Shown one piece after another: positions 8,980 to 17,145 of a stretch of DNA of 64,000 nt (positions are counted from its first letter, which is position 1; every line of letters starts with the position of its first letter). The stretch comes from an uncultured Adlercreutzia sp. GTDB lineage: Bacteria; Actinomycetota; Coriobacteriia; Coriobacteriales; Eggerthellaceae. The stretch spans positions 13,705 to 77,704 of the forward strand of contig NZ_CAUASN010000009.1 in assembly GCF_958431955.1 (NCBI RefSeq), written 5' to 3'. The notes below the pieces were generated by a model, which saw nothing but the letters and a program-made list of their open reading frames with translations, was not told where the DNA came from and did no database searches. Made by a program: the position numbers and the translations under genes.

Positions 8980-9654
8980 TCAGTTTCCCACGACGGCGTC
9001 CGCGCGGGGCGCCGTGCGGGCAACGGTTACGAAGTTGGCGAGCATGCGCGCGCCGGCATCCGAGCTCTTCTCGGGGTGGAACTGCACGCCCCACACGGGG
9101 CGCCCCGGCACCTGCACAGCACTCGGGAACGTCACGGAGTGCACGGTCTCGGCCACGGTGGCCGCGCTCGCCGGCGCGGCGAAGCTGTGGGTGAAGTAGA
9201 AGAACTCGCCCGGCGCCAGCCCCTCGAACAGCGGGTTCGGCTCGGCAAACTCCACCGAGTTCCATCCCACATGGGGCACCTTGTAGGCACGCCCGGCCGC
9301 ATCCACACGGGGCATAGCATCCACCGTGCCCGGAATGAAGCCAAGGCCGCGGGGCAGGAGGCCGCCTTCGGGCGCATGCTCGGTGCCGGCATCGAACATG
9401 AGGTGCATGCCGAGGCAGATACCGAGGAAAGGCGCGCCGGCCTCAACCACCTCCACGATGGCCGCGCGCTGGCCCAGCGCATCCAGCGCGGCCGCCGCAT
9501 CGGCAAAGGCCCCCACCCCGGGCAGCACGAGCGCGTCGGCGGTGCGGATGACGGCCGGTTCGTCGCTCACGACGACCTCGGCCCCCGCGCCCGCCAGCCC
9601 CCGCTCCACCGAGAGCAGATTCCCCTTGTGATAGTCCACAACGACGATGGCCAT
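8980..9654 (-). CDS. hisH: Imidazole glycerol phosphate synthase, glutamine amidotransferase subunit
   Basis: Class I amidotransferase that feeds ammonia to HisF. The product, 224 residues from the ATG, begins MAIVVVDYHKGN. It has the nucleophile elbow GICLGMHLMFD (Cys) and the GVQFHPEKS His/Glu pair. An upstream in-frame GTG at 9666 is possible, but the ATG is favoured by the AAGGGG upstream and the conserved start. It begins 2 bases past the hisB stop. Confidence 0.95.
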   Translation of the reverse strand: MAIVVVDYHKGNLLSVERGLAGAGAEVVVSDEPAVIRTADALVLPGVGAFADAAAALDALGQRAAIVEVVEAGAPFLGICLGMHLMFDAGTEHAPEGGLLPRGLGFIPGTVDAMPRVDAAGRAYKVPHVGWNSVEFAEPNPLFEGLAPGEFFYFTHSFAAPASAATVAETVHSVTFPSAVQVPGRPVWGVQFHPEKSSDAGARMLANFVTVARTAPRADAVVGN

Positions 9655-9656
9655 GG

Positions 9657-10247
9657 CTACAGGCACCCCTTCGTGGAGGGCACCTCGCCGGCAAGGGCCG
9701 CATCGATGGCCACGGCCTGGCGCAGGGCGCGGCCTGCGGCCTTGAAGGCGGCCTCGAAGATATGGTGCACGTTGTCGCCGGCCTGCTGCCGCACGTGCAG
9801 GGTAATGCCGGCGTTGGCGGCCAGGGCGATGAAGAACTCGCGGGCCAGCTGGGTGTCGAAGTCGCCCACCATGCCGAAGGGCACCTCCACGGCCCAGTGC
9901 AGCTGCCCGCGCCCGGAGATATCGAGGGCCGCCAGCACGAGCGCCTCGTCCATGGGCACAAACGCGCTCCCGTAGCGCGTAATGCCGGCCTTATCCCCTA
10001 AAGCCTCGGCCAGCGCCTGGCCGATCACGATGCCCGCATCCTCCACCGTGTGGTGGCCGTCCACCTGCAAGTCCCCCGCCACGCGCACCGCCAGATCGAT
10101 GCGGCCATGACGGGCAAACGCCGTGAGCATGTGGTCGAAAAAGCCGATGCCGGTGCTCACCTCGGCCCGGCCGCTGCCGTCCAGGTTCACCGTCACCTCG
10201 ATGTCGGTCTCGGCCGTGGCGCGGCTTACCGTCGCCGTCCTCTCCAT
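9657..10247 (-). CDS. hisB: Imidazoleglycerol-phosphate dehydratase
   Basis: Manganese enzyme making imidazole acetol phosphate from IGP. The 196-residue single-domain protein (no histidinol-phosphatase domain) carries the metal motifs FFDHMLTAFARHG, VDGHHTVEDAG and DNVHHIFEAAFKAAGRAL. ATG at 10247 is decided by GGAAGGAG 7 bases upstream. Because the phosphatase domain is absent, a separate histidinol phosphatase is required; none is in this window. Confidence 0.96.
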   Translation of the reverse strand: MERTATVSRATAETDIEVTVNLDGSGRAEVSTGIGFFDHMLTAFARHGRIDLAVRVAGDLQVDGHHTVEDAGIVIGQALAEALGDKAGITRYGSAFVPMDEALVLAALDISGRGQLHWAVEVPFGMVGDFDTQLAREFFIALAANAGITLHVRQQAGDNVHHIFEAAFKAAGRALRQAVAIDAALAGEVPSTKGCL

Positions 10248-10261
10248 GAGCGCTCCTTCCC

Positions 10262-11359
10262 TCACACCCGCGCCGACCGGGCGCGGGCCTGGCCCCGCTC
10301 GGCCGTAAAGGCCCGCAGAAGCCGGATGAACTCGTCGTTCTGCTCGGGCGTGCCGATGGTCACGCGCAGGCAGTCCTCCAAAAGCGGCGTGGACGAGAAG
10401 TCGCGCACGAGCACGCCGTTGTCGTACAGATAGGCCCAGGCCTCACTCGCATCGTCCATGCGGAACAGGATCCAGTTGGAATCCGACGGCCACACGCGCA
10501 CGCCGACCGTGGTGCGCAGCGCCTCCATCACGCGCCCGCGCTCCTCGATGATCTCGCGGATGCCGGGCTCGAAGCGGGAGCGGTTCTCGTAGACCACTTC
10601 CCCGATAGCCTGGGACACCGCGTCCACCGAGTAGGGCTGGCGCACCTTCACGAACTCGCGGATGACGCCCGGGTTCGCCAGAATGTAGCCGAGGCGCACC
10701 CCGGCGAGCGAGAACGCCTTCGAGAACGTGCGCAGGATGACCAGGTTCTCGTGGGCGGCCAGAAGCGGGCGGCAGGTCTGGCGGGAGAACTCGAAGTAGG
10801 CCTCGTCCACCATCACGAGCGCATCGGTGGCATCGAGCAGCCGCTCGAGGAAGTCCTGGGGGCAGCGCAGGCCCGTGGGGTTGTTCGGGCTCGCCACGAT
10901 GACGTAGTCGATGTCGCCCTCGGCCAGACGCTCGAAGGTCGCCTCCTCGTCGATGGCGAAGTCCTCGGTGCGCGCGATGTCCACCACCGTCGTGTTCGTA
11001 AGGCGCGCGTTGGCCGCGTACACCGAGAACGTGGGCGGGAAGTTCAGGCAGGTGCGCCCCGGCCCTCCCCAGGCGAGCGCCAGATCGAACAGGAGCTCGT
11101 CTCCCCCGTTGCCCAAAAGCACGCAGGAGCGATCGAGCCCGTTGGCTTCGGCGATCATGTCGCGCAGCCCGTTGGCGAGCGGATCGGGGTAGCGGTTGAA
11201 GGGCACCTGGGCGATTGCGCGGGCAATGAGCTCGCGCAGCTCGGCATCCACGTCGCGCGGGTTCTCGTTGGCCGAGAGGAACGCCCGGGCCGGCAGGTAC
11301 TTCGGGTCGTAGGGCTCAAGCCCCTCAAGCTGGGGAGCCGCCGCGCGCACCCTATTCAT
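10262..11359 (-). CDS. hisC: Histidinol-phosphate aminotransferase
   Basis: PLP aminotransferase acting between HisB and HisD. The 365-residue product has LSANENPRDVD, the GNGGDELL segment, ASPNNPTG, MVDEAYFEF and the PLP lysine in TFSKAFSLAGVRLGY, followed by the VRQPYSVD substrate region. The ATG at 11359 overlaps the hisD stop by 8 bases (ATGAATAG), so translation is coupled. Confidence 0.95.
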   Translation of the reverse strand: MNRVRAAAPQLEGLEPYDPKYLPARAFLSANENPRDVDAELRELIARAIAQVPFNRYPDPLANGLRDMIAEANGLDRSCVLLGNGGDELLFDLALAWGGPGRTCLNFPPTFSVYAANARLTNTTVVDIARTEDFAIDEEATFERLAEGDIDYVIVASPNNPTGLRCPQDFLERLLDATDALVMVDEAYFEFSRQTCRPLLAAHENLVILRTFSKAFSLAGVRLGYILANPGVIREFVKVRQPYSVDAVSQAIGEVVYENRSRFEPGIREIIEERGRVMEALRTTVGVRVWPSDSNWILFRMDDASEAWAYLYDNGVLVRDFSSTPLLEDCLRVTIGTPEQNDEFIRLLRAFTAERGQARARSARV

Positions 11360-12728
11360 CGGCCCCGTCCTTCGCAGCCTCGCCCGCATCCACGCCCGCC
11401 GGAGCCGAGGCGCCGGCCACGCTCGCCTGCTCGGCGTCCAAGAGCGCGCGCAGGCGCAGGGCCACCGACTGGGCGTGCGCCCACAGTCCCTCGTGGGTGG
11501 CGATCTGCACCACGGCGCGGGCGTCGTGCTTCAGAGCCGCCGGCGTGTACTGGATGATGGAGGACTTCTTCACGTAGTCGTCCACGGAAAGCGGCGAGGC
11601 GTAGCGGGCCGTGCCGCCGGTGGGTAGCGTGTGGTTGGGGCCGGCCACGTAGTCGCCCACGGCCTCGGGAGTCCACTCGCCCAGGAAAATCGCGCCGGCG
11701 TTGCGGATGGAGCCGAGGTATTCCATCGCGTGGGCCACGTGCATCTCCAAATGCTCCGGGGCGATGACGTTCACCGCCTCTAAGGCCTGCTCCATAGAGG
11801 TGCACACCACGATGAGGCCGTGGTCGTCCAAAGAGGCGCGGGTGATGTCGGCGCGAGTGGTGCGGGTCATGTGGTCGGCGATGGCCGCCTCCACCTCGTC
11901 GGCATAGGCGTCCGAGAACGTGACCAGGTAGCAGGCCGCCAGCGGGTCGTGCTCGGCCTGGGCCATGAGATCGATGGCCACCATGGCAGGCTCGGCGGTC
12001 TCGTCGGCCACCACGCATACCTCGGAGGGGCCGGCGATCATGTCGATGCCCACGTCTCCCGACACGAGCTTCTTCGCCGCGGCCACGAAGGCGTTGCCCG
12101 GGCCGGTGATCTTGGCCACGGGGCGGATGGTCTCGGTGCCGTAGGCGAGCGCCGCCACCGCCTGGGCGCCGCCCACCGTGTAGATCTCGGTCACGCCGGC
12201 GATCTTGCAGGCGGCGAGAACCGTGGCATCCAGCGTGCCGTCCTTGGTCGGCGGCGTCACGCACACGATGCGCTCCACCCCGGCCACCTGGGCCGGCAGG
12301 GCGTTCATGAGCACCGTGGAGGGATAGAGCGCCCGACCGCCCGGCACGTAGATGCCCACCGAGTCGAGCGGGGTCACCTTCGAGCCCACGATGGCGCCGT
12401 CTTCCCGGGCGAAGAACCAGCTCTGCTGCTTCTGGCGCTCGTGGAAGTCGCGGATCTGGGCCGCGGCGTGCTTGAGCGCGTCGATGGTCTCGGGATCGCA
12501 GGAGGCCACGGCCTCATCGATGGCGCTCTCGGGCACGCGGAAGTCGTCGATGGCCACGCCGTCGAACTTCTCGGTAAGCGCGCGCAGGGCCGCATCGCCC
12601 TCCTTTCGCACCTGCTCGATGATGGCGGTGGCCGCCGTGAGCGCGCCGGGGTTGAAGGCGCCGGTGCGGTCGATGAAGTCGGGGGTGAACGGCTCCAGGG
12701 GCTTCAGGTCGATGCGTCGCATGGTCAT
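11352..12728 (-). CDS. hisD: Histidinol dehydrogenase
   Basis: Zinc enzyme oxidising histidinol to histidine with NAD. The 458-residue product starts MTMRRIDLKPLEP and has YVPGGRALYPSTVLMNALPA, GGAQAVAALAYGTE, KITGPGNAFVAAAK and AGPSEVCVVADETA, plus HMTRTTR and APEHLEMHV segments. ATG at 12728 is supported by GAAGGAG upstream; the longer open frame to 12992 is antisense overlap with hisZG. The C-terminal 25 residues are Ala/Gly-rich. Confidence 0.96.
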   Translation of the reverse strand: MTMRRIDLKPLEPFTPDFIDRTGAFNPGALTAATAIIEQVRKEGDAALRALTEKFDGVAIDDFRVPESAIDEAVASCDPETIDALKHAAAQIRDFHERQKQQSWFFAREDGAIVGSKVTPLDSVGIYVPGGRALYPSTVLMNALPAQVAGVERIVCVTPPTKDGTLDATVLAACKIAGVTEIYTVGGAQAVAALAYGTETIRPVAKITGPGNAFVAAAKKLVSGDVGIDMIAGPSEVCVVADETAEPAMVAIDLMAQAEHDPLAACYLVTFSDAYADEVEAAIADHMTRTTRADITRASLDDHGLIVVCTSMEQALEAVNVIAPEHLEMHVAHAMEYLGSIRNAGAIFLGEWTPEAVGDYVAGPNHTLPTGGTARYASPLSVDDYVKKSSIIQYTPAALKHDARAVVQIATHEGLWAHAQSVALRLRALLDAEQASVAGASAPAGVDAGEAAKDGADE

Positions 12729-12747
12729 GGGTTTCTCCTTCGGTAGG

Positions 12748-14466
12748 TTAGCGGGCGGGATGTACCGCGCCGGCGATGGGCGCGTAGGTGTGCTTCGGGG
12801 CATTCTCGGCCAGGGCGCGGGCGAGGCCCACGATGCGCTCGTCGGTGCGCAGGGCGCAGCCGTTGGCGAAGAAGCGGGCCGTGGAGGCCAGCACCTCCTC
12901 GACGATCTCCAGGTTGTTCTCGGCAAGGGTGGTGCCCGTAGCCGTGATGTCCACGATGCGCTCGGCGAGGCCCACCATGGGGGCCAGCTCAACGTTGCCG
13001 TGCAAATACACGATCTCCACCTGGGTGCCCGTCCGCGCGAAGTGCGCCCGGGTGATGGAGGGGTACTTCGTGGCGATGCGCATGCTGCCGAGCTTGCGGT
13101 AGCGATCCTCGATGGCGGCGCTCGTTCCGGCCGACTCGGCCACCACGAAGCGGCAGCCGCCGAAGCGCAAATCCACGAGCTCCACTACGTCGGCGCCCAC
13201 TTCCAAAAGCGAGTCCTTGCCGCAAATGCCGCAGTCGGCAGCGCCCAGGGCCACGAACACCGGCGCGTCGGAGGGCCTCACGATGATGTAGTCGACCCCC
13301 GGGTTCGAGATGACGAGCGAGCGGCCCGGCGCGTCGAGCCCCGTGGTGTCGAGACCCGCCTCGGCCAGACACGCGATGGCCTCGGCGTTGAGCGAGCCCT
13401 TCGGAACGGCGATGCGCAGCGGGCGCGTGGCCGCATCGGCGGGAAGGTCGGCCTCGGCGGAGGCGGCGGCCATGGCCTGTTCCAGGTAGAAGGCAAAGCC
13501 GGCGGCCGGCCGGTCGGTACCGTAGGCGCCGATCATGCGATCGTAGCGCCCCCCGGAGCCGAGCGGGGCCCCCAGATGGGGCGAGGCGGCCTCGAAGACC
13601 ATGCCCGTGTAGTAGTTGAACGAGCTCACCACTGAGAAGTCCACGAGGATCCGCTCGCCGAGGCCCTCCCCGACGAGCTGGTCGTAGATGGCCTGGAACT
13701 CGTCCAGATCGGCCACGCAGCCCAAAGGCGACACGAGCGCGCGCACCTCGTCGATGGCCTCCTGGCCGCCGCGGATGCGGGCGAGGCGCGCGATGGCGTC
13801 GGCGTAGGCCGGGGCCGCGTTGCCCGGCTCGGGCACCTCCGCCCCGTCCTCGGGCCTCACACCCACGGCCGCGGCGCAGAGGCGGTCGAGCGCCACGAAG
13901 TCGGAGTCGTGATAGGCCTCGAGCACCGCCGCCTTCCACGGCTCGGCGCCCCCGGAGCGCTCGAGGAGCGCCCGCAGCACGCCCACCGTGGCAAGCCCCA
14001 ACGTGAAATCGCGCACGCCGGCGAGCACGAGGGCCTCGGCGAACAAGGCGATGATCTCGGCATCGGTGCCGGGCCCCGCCTGGCCGATGCACTCCACGCC
14101 GCACTGGGTGAGCTCGCGGGCGAGCGCCTGGTTGTCGGTCTCGGTCTCGCGGAAGACGCGCTGGGTGTAGCGGAAGCGCAGCGGACCTTCCTCGGCGGCC
14201 ATGCGCGTGGCGCAGGCCCGGGCGATCTGCAGGGTGACATCCGGGCGCATGGCCAGCAGATCGTCGTGGGAGTCGAAGAACTTGAAGGGGGATGCGGGCA
14301 TGCGCCCTCCCGCCCTCATGACGTCCATGACCTCCAGGGTGGGAGTCTCGATGGGCACATAGCCGCGCGCGGCGAACAGGTCTGCCACCGCTCGGGTGAT
14401 GGCCTCGCGGGCGAGCGCCTCCTCGGCGAGCACGTCGCGGAAGCCCGATGGGGTCACTGCGTTCAC
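12748..14466 (-). CDS. hisZG: Fused HisZ-HisG: ATP phosphoribosyltransferase regulatory and catalytic chains in one protein
   Basis: First, feedback-controlled step of histidine synthesis: PRPP plus ATP gives PR-ATP. Residues 1 to about 345 are a HisRS-like HisZ (PSGFRDVLAEEA, RYTQRVFRETE, GGRYDRMIGA). Residues about 348-572 are a complete short-form HisG (RIAVPKGSLN, ISNPGVDYIIVRPSD, LGAADCGICGKDSLLE and the PRPP loop DITATGTTLAENNL). In the usual short-form system these are two genes forming a hetero-octamer; here they are joined in one 572-residue frame with only a short Ala/Pro linker. GTG start with AAGGGAA upstream. First gene of the his operon. Confidence 0.93.
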   Translation of the reverse strand: MNAVTPSGFRDVLAEEALAREAITRAVADLFAARGYVPIETPTLEVMDVMRAGGRMPASPFKFFDSHDDLLAMRPDVTLQIARACATRMAAEEGPLRFRYTQRVFRETETDNQALARELTQCGVECIGQAGPGTDAEIIALFAEALVLAGVRDFTLGLATVGVLRALLERSGGAEPWKAAVLEAYHDSDFVALDRLCAAAVGVRPEDGAEVPEPGNAAPAYADAIARLARIRGGQEAIDEVRALVSPLGCVADLDEFQAIYDQLVGEGLGERILVDFSVVSSFNYYTGMVFEAASPHLGAPLGSGGRYDRMIGAYGTDRPAAGFAFYLEQAMAAASAEADLPADAATRPLRIAVPKGSLNAEAIACLAEAGLDTTGLDAPGRSLVISNPGVDYIIVRPSDAPVFVALGAADCGICGKDSLLEVGADVVELVDLRFGGCRFVVAESAGTSAAIEDRYRKLGSMRIATKYPSITRAHFARTGTQVEIVYLHGNVELAPMVGLAERIVDITATGTTLAENNLEIVEEVLASTARFFANGCALRTDERIVGLARALAENAPKHTYAPIAGAVHPAR

Positions 14467-14769
14467 GAACCGTTCCCTTCCCGCGCCGGCGGGGCCGGGC
14501 GCGCTGCGTTCCTTACGAAATCCCTCACATTATCCGCTTTCGCGGCGCGCCTGCGCACCGCAGCGGGCGAAAGGCGAATTATCGACAGAGACGCGCCGGG
14601 CGCGCCCGCGGGGACGCGATGGCCCGGCCGCGTCGCAAGGGCACGACGACCGTGCCGCGTCGCGGGGTGCCGCAGGGGCATGACGGACGCCCAAAGGCGC
14701 GCGGGCCGATGGCTCAGCTTCTGCCGATACCGTTACTTTATCACAGTAGAGTACTAAAGCAATAGGTTT
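14467..14769 (-). other. Leader region of the his operon with a promoter candidate
   Basis: 303 bases between larC and hisZG, read on the minus strand. TTGCTT (14762-14757), 16 bases, TAAAGT (14740-14735) is a plausible promoter giving a leader of about 260 nt. The leader is very GC-rich and can form several hairpins, but I see no run of histidine codons, no T-box sequence and no convincing leader peptide. How the operon responds to histidine is therefore unclear; the fused HisZ may do it by feedback. Confidence 0.4.
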
Positions 14770-15633
14770 TTACGCGAGCGGTTCGATGATCATGGCCCGC
14801 AGGATGCCGGGGGTATCGTAGGCCCGCTTGCCCGCGCCCATGCCGACCCGTCGGATGACGAAGCGCTCGGGCAGCGCGTCGGCGGTGCGCAGCGCTCCGG
14901 CCACCGCGGCCCCGGTGGGCGTGACGAGCTCCCCTTCCACCTCCACCGGCGTCAAGGGCAGCCCGCAGGCCTCGGCGATGAAGGCCGTGGCGGGCGCCGG
15001 CACGGGAATGAGGCCGTGCTGGCAGCGCACCGTGCCCGTGCCGCAGGGCAGATCGGCCACGACGACGCCGTCGGGCGCCAGATCGTCCACCGCCGCGGCG
15101 ATGGCCACGATGTCGGCGATGGAGTCCACGGCCCCCACCTCGTGGAAGTGCACGTCGTCCAGGGCGACCCCGTGGGCCCGGGCCTCGGCTTCGGCCACGA
15201 GGGCGAAGATGCGCCGGGCGATGTCCTTGGCGCCCTCGGTCATGGCCGCGCCCGCGATGATCGCCTCGATCTCGCGCGGCCCCCGGTGATGATGGGCGTG
15301 GTCGTGCACGCGGCCATGGTCGTGTCCATGCCCATGATCGTGCCCGTGCGCGTGCCCATGATCGTGCGCGTGGTCGTGGTTGTGGTCGCGTCCGTGCAGA
15401 TAGACCATGTCGTGGTCGTGGTTCTCGTGGGCCTCATCGAGCACCACGTTGAAGTCGCACACGTCCAGGCCCGACTTCCTCACCCGTGTGATCTCGACGG
15501 AGAAGCCCTCCACCTCCAGGCTCTCGAGCGCCGCGCGCACCACCTCTTCCCGCGCGCCGGCGTCCAGCAGGGCCGCTGCGGCCATATCGCCGCTGATGCC
15601 CGAGGTGCATTCCAGATACAGAAGCTTCGTCAT
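14770..15633 (-). CDS. larC: LarC-type nickel insertion protein (LarC1 domain only)
   Basis: LarC is the CTP-dependent nickel chelatase that completes the nickel-pincer nucleotide cofactor of lactate racemase and relatives. The 287-residue product starts MTKLLYLECTSGISGDMAAA. It carries a long His-rich loop (residues about 70-110, alternating His/Asp/Gly, likely metal-binding) and DDVHFHEVGAVDSIADIV. It ends at GMGAGKRAYDTPGILRAMII, where the LarC1 part of other family members ends. The C-terminal LarC2 domain, fused or reached by frameshift elsewhere, is missing. The 303 bases after the stop are too short for it and show no matching frame. Eleven bases after larB. Confidence 0.85.
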   Translation of the reverse strand: MTKLLYLECTSGISGDMAAAALLDAGAREEVVRAALESLEVEGFSVEITRVRKSGLDVCDFNVVLDEAHENHDHDMVYLHGRDHNHDHAHDHGHAHGHDHGHGHDHGRVHDHAHHHRGPREIEAIIAGAAMTEGAKDIARRIFALVAEAEARAHGVALDDVHFHEVGAVDSIADIVAIAAAVDDLAPDGVVVADLPCGTGTVRCQHGLIPVPAPATAFIAEACGLPLTPVEVEGELVTPTGAAVAGALRTADALPERFVIRRVGMGAGKRAYDTPGILRAMIIEPLA

Positions 15634-15644
15634 GTTCGCGCCTT

Positions 15645-16409
15645 TCACGCTCGCGCCTGGCGCGAGTTCAAATGGTTGATGGCGCTCGCCTGGAAGGCGG
15701 CGCCGAAGCCGTTGTCGATGTTCACGACCGATACGCCGCTCGCGCACGAGTTCAGCATGGCCAGAAGCGCCGCGATGCCCCCGAAGGAGGCCCCGTAGCC
15801 CACCGAGGTGGGTACCGCGATGACCGGGCACGACACCAGACCGCCCACCACGCTGGCGAGCGCCCCCTCCATGCCCGCCACGGCCACGACCGCCCGGGCC
15901 GCCCCGAGGGTGTCGGCGCAGTCGAGCAGGCGGTGGATGCCGGCCACGCCCACATCGTAGAGACGATCCACCTCGTTGCCGAGGAACTCCGCCGTGAGCG
16001 CCGCCTCCTCGGCGACGGGCAGATCGCTCGTGCCGGCGGCGGCCACCACCACGCGCCCGTCGCCGTCGGGCGCGGGCATGCCGCCGAAGACGAGCAGCCG
16101 CGCCTCCTCGTGAAACACAAGCGGCACCGGCCGGGCCGCCAGAGCCGCCGCCAACGAGGACGAGCCCGCGACCCGACGCGCCGCCTCGCGCTCTTCCCAG
16201 GCCGCCGCCACCGCCCGGGCCTTCTCGGCGCTCACCCGCGTGGCCAGCACCCGCTCCTGACCGCCCCCGATGAGCGCCGCGGCGATGGCGGCGATCTGGG
16301 CGGCGGTCTTCCCCTCGCCGAAGATCACCTCGCCCGCCCCTTGGCGGGCCGCCCGATCGAGGTCGGGCCGGGCGAAGTCGAGGACGGAACCGCTGCAATC
16401 GATATCCAC
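15645..16409 (-). CDS. larB: LarB-type nicotinate-mononucleotide carboxylase/hydrolase
   Basis: LarB carboxylates and hydrolyses nicotinic acid adenine dinucleotide to start nickel-pincer cofactor synthesis. The 254-residue product has the family N-terminus (DFARPDLDRAARQGAGEVIF, GEGKTAAQI) and a PurE-like C-terminal domain with AAGTSDLPVAEEAA, VAVAGMEGALASVVGGL, IAVPTSVGYGASFGG and MLNSCASGVSVVNIDNGFGA. Start is GTG at 16409, chosen from AAGAAAGG upstream and family length; no ATG is nearby. Forms larBC with larC. larE and larA are not in the window. Confidence 0.9.
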   Translation of the reverse strand: MDIDCSGSVLDFARPDLDRAARQGAGEVIFGEGKTAAQIAAIAAALIGGGQERVLATRVSAEKARAVAAAWEEREAARRVAGSSSLAAALAARPVPLVFHEEARLLVFGGMPAPDGDGRVVVAAAGTSDLPVAEEAALTAEFLGNEVDRLYDVGVAGIHRLLDCADTLGAARAVVAVAGMEGALASVVGGLVSCPVIAVPTSVGYGASFGGIAALLAMLNSCASGVSVVNIDNGFGAAFQASAINHLNSRQARA

Positions 16410-16469
16410 GGGGCGTGCCTTTCTTCCCAGCGAACCATATCGGCCGCACCGGCCGATCTTGTCGCAGCT

Positions 16470-16500
16470 ATGATAAAGGTTGGAGTTGACTCCATGTCCA
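16470..16500 (-). promoter_or_regulatory. MerR-type promoter for larBC (19-bp spacer with dyad)
   Basis: Minus strand TGGACA (16500-16495), a 19-base spacer, TATCAT (16475-16470). The spacer contains the perfect dyad TGGAGT-CA-ACTCCA (16494-16481). A 19-base spacer with a central dyad is the signature of promoters twisted into activity by MerR-family proteins, and a MerR gene lies just upstream. Confidence 0.65.
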
Positions 16501-16547
16501 GAAAAGAACAGAGGACGGGGGAAGCAAACCGAAAGAACAGAGCAAAA

Positions 16548-16566
16548 CGCCCCGGGATCCGGGGCG
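16548..16566 (-). terminator. Terminator of the MerR gene
   Basis: Stem of 8 bp (CGCCCCGG / CCGGGGCG) with a 3-base loop, followed on the minus strand by TTTT. It separates the merR-like gene from larBC, so larBC depends on its own promoter. Confidence 0.75.
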
Positions 16567-16606
16567 GGAAGCGCGGGGATGCCGAGGCCCTTGCGGAAGC
16601 CGCGTT

Positions 16607-16990
16607 CTACTCCTCGGGGCGCAGGGCCCGCTCGCTGTCGGCCATGATGTCGTCGTAGTGGTCGATCTTGTACTGCAAGCGCTCCAGGGCGCGCTCCAGA
16701 TCGGCGATGCGCTCGCGAATGGCGACGCTCTGGCGGGCAAGCAGCTCCTTGCGGGCCTCCCGCGTGCCATCGCCCTGGTCGATGAGCTCCATGTACTCCA
16801 CGAGCGACTCGATGGACATGCCGGCGTCGCGCATGCACTTGACGAACTCCACCGCGTTGCAGCTGGCCTCGTCGTAGTCGCGGATGCCGCTGCTGTTGCG
16901 GGGCACATGGCGCAACAGGCCGATGCGCTCGTAATAGCGCAGCGTATCGGTGGAGACACCGTAGCGCTTGCTGACTTCCGCGATCTTCAT
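16607..16990 (-). CDS. MerR-family transcriptional regulator
   Basis: 127-residue one-component regulator. The N-terminal winged helix is MKIAEVSKRYGVSTDTLRYYERIGLL, followed by HVPRNSSGIRDYDE and the long dimerisation helix (about residues 80-118, heptad-like LARQSVAIRERIADLERAL). It lacks the conserved cysteines of metal-sensing members, and the effector is unknown. ATG at 16990 chosen for the conserved start and AAAGGGA upstream. It sits directly upstream of larBC on the same strand, and both its own and the larB promoters have 19-base spacers. It may therefore control nickel-pincer cofactor synthesis. Confidence 0.9.
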   Translation of the reverse strand: MKIAEVSKRYGVSTDTLRYYERIGLLRHVPRNSSGIRDYDEASCNAVEFVKCMRDAGMSIESLVEYMELIDQGDGTREARKELLARQSVAIRERIADLERALERLQYKIDHYDDIMADSERALRPEE

Positions 16991-17045
16991 CTGGTCCCTT
17001 TCAACGCAGGAGCTGCATTCAGCCACTCTCGCAGACTGCTTGTCA

Positions 17046-17076
17046 ATTAGACCATATGGAGTAGGCTATAAGTCAA
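17046..17076 (-). promoter_or_regulatory. MerR-type promoter of the merR-like gene
   Basis: Minus strand TTGACT (17076-17071), 19-base spacer, TCTAAT (17051-17046). The 19-base spacer suggests autoregulation by the MerR protein. CCATATGG is a small dyad at the -10 side; it is not the same dyad as at larB. Confidence 0.6.
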
Positions 17077-17145
17077 GTCCCGCAGGCTCAGAATCCTCCG
17101 AATACCTCCCGTCCCTCCCTGAGAGACGGGCGCGCCCGGGTGTGC

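Noticed and set aside
14467..14769. LarC2 domain reached by ribosomal frameshift
   Set aside because: The space before hisZG is about 300 bases, short of the roughly 420 needed, and no frame there resembles the C-terminal domain.
14467..14769. T-box or histidine leader-peptide attenuator
   Set aside because: No TGGNACCGCG-like sequence and no run of His codons in any minus-strand frame.
15290..15420. Simple-sequence repeat in larC as a separate element
   Set aside because: It is the coding of the His/Asp/Gly-rich loop known in LarC proteins and stays in frame.
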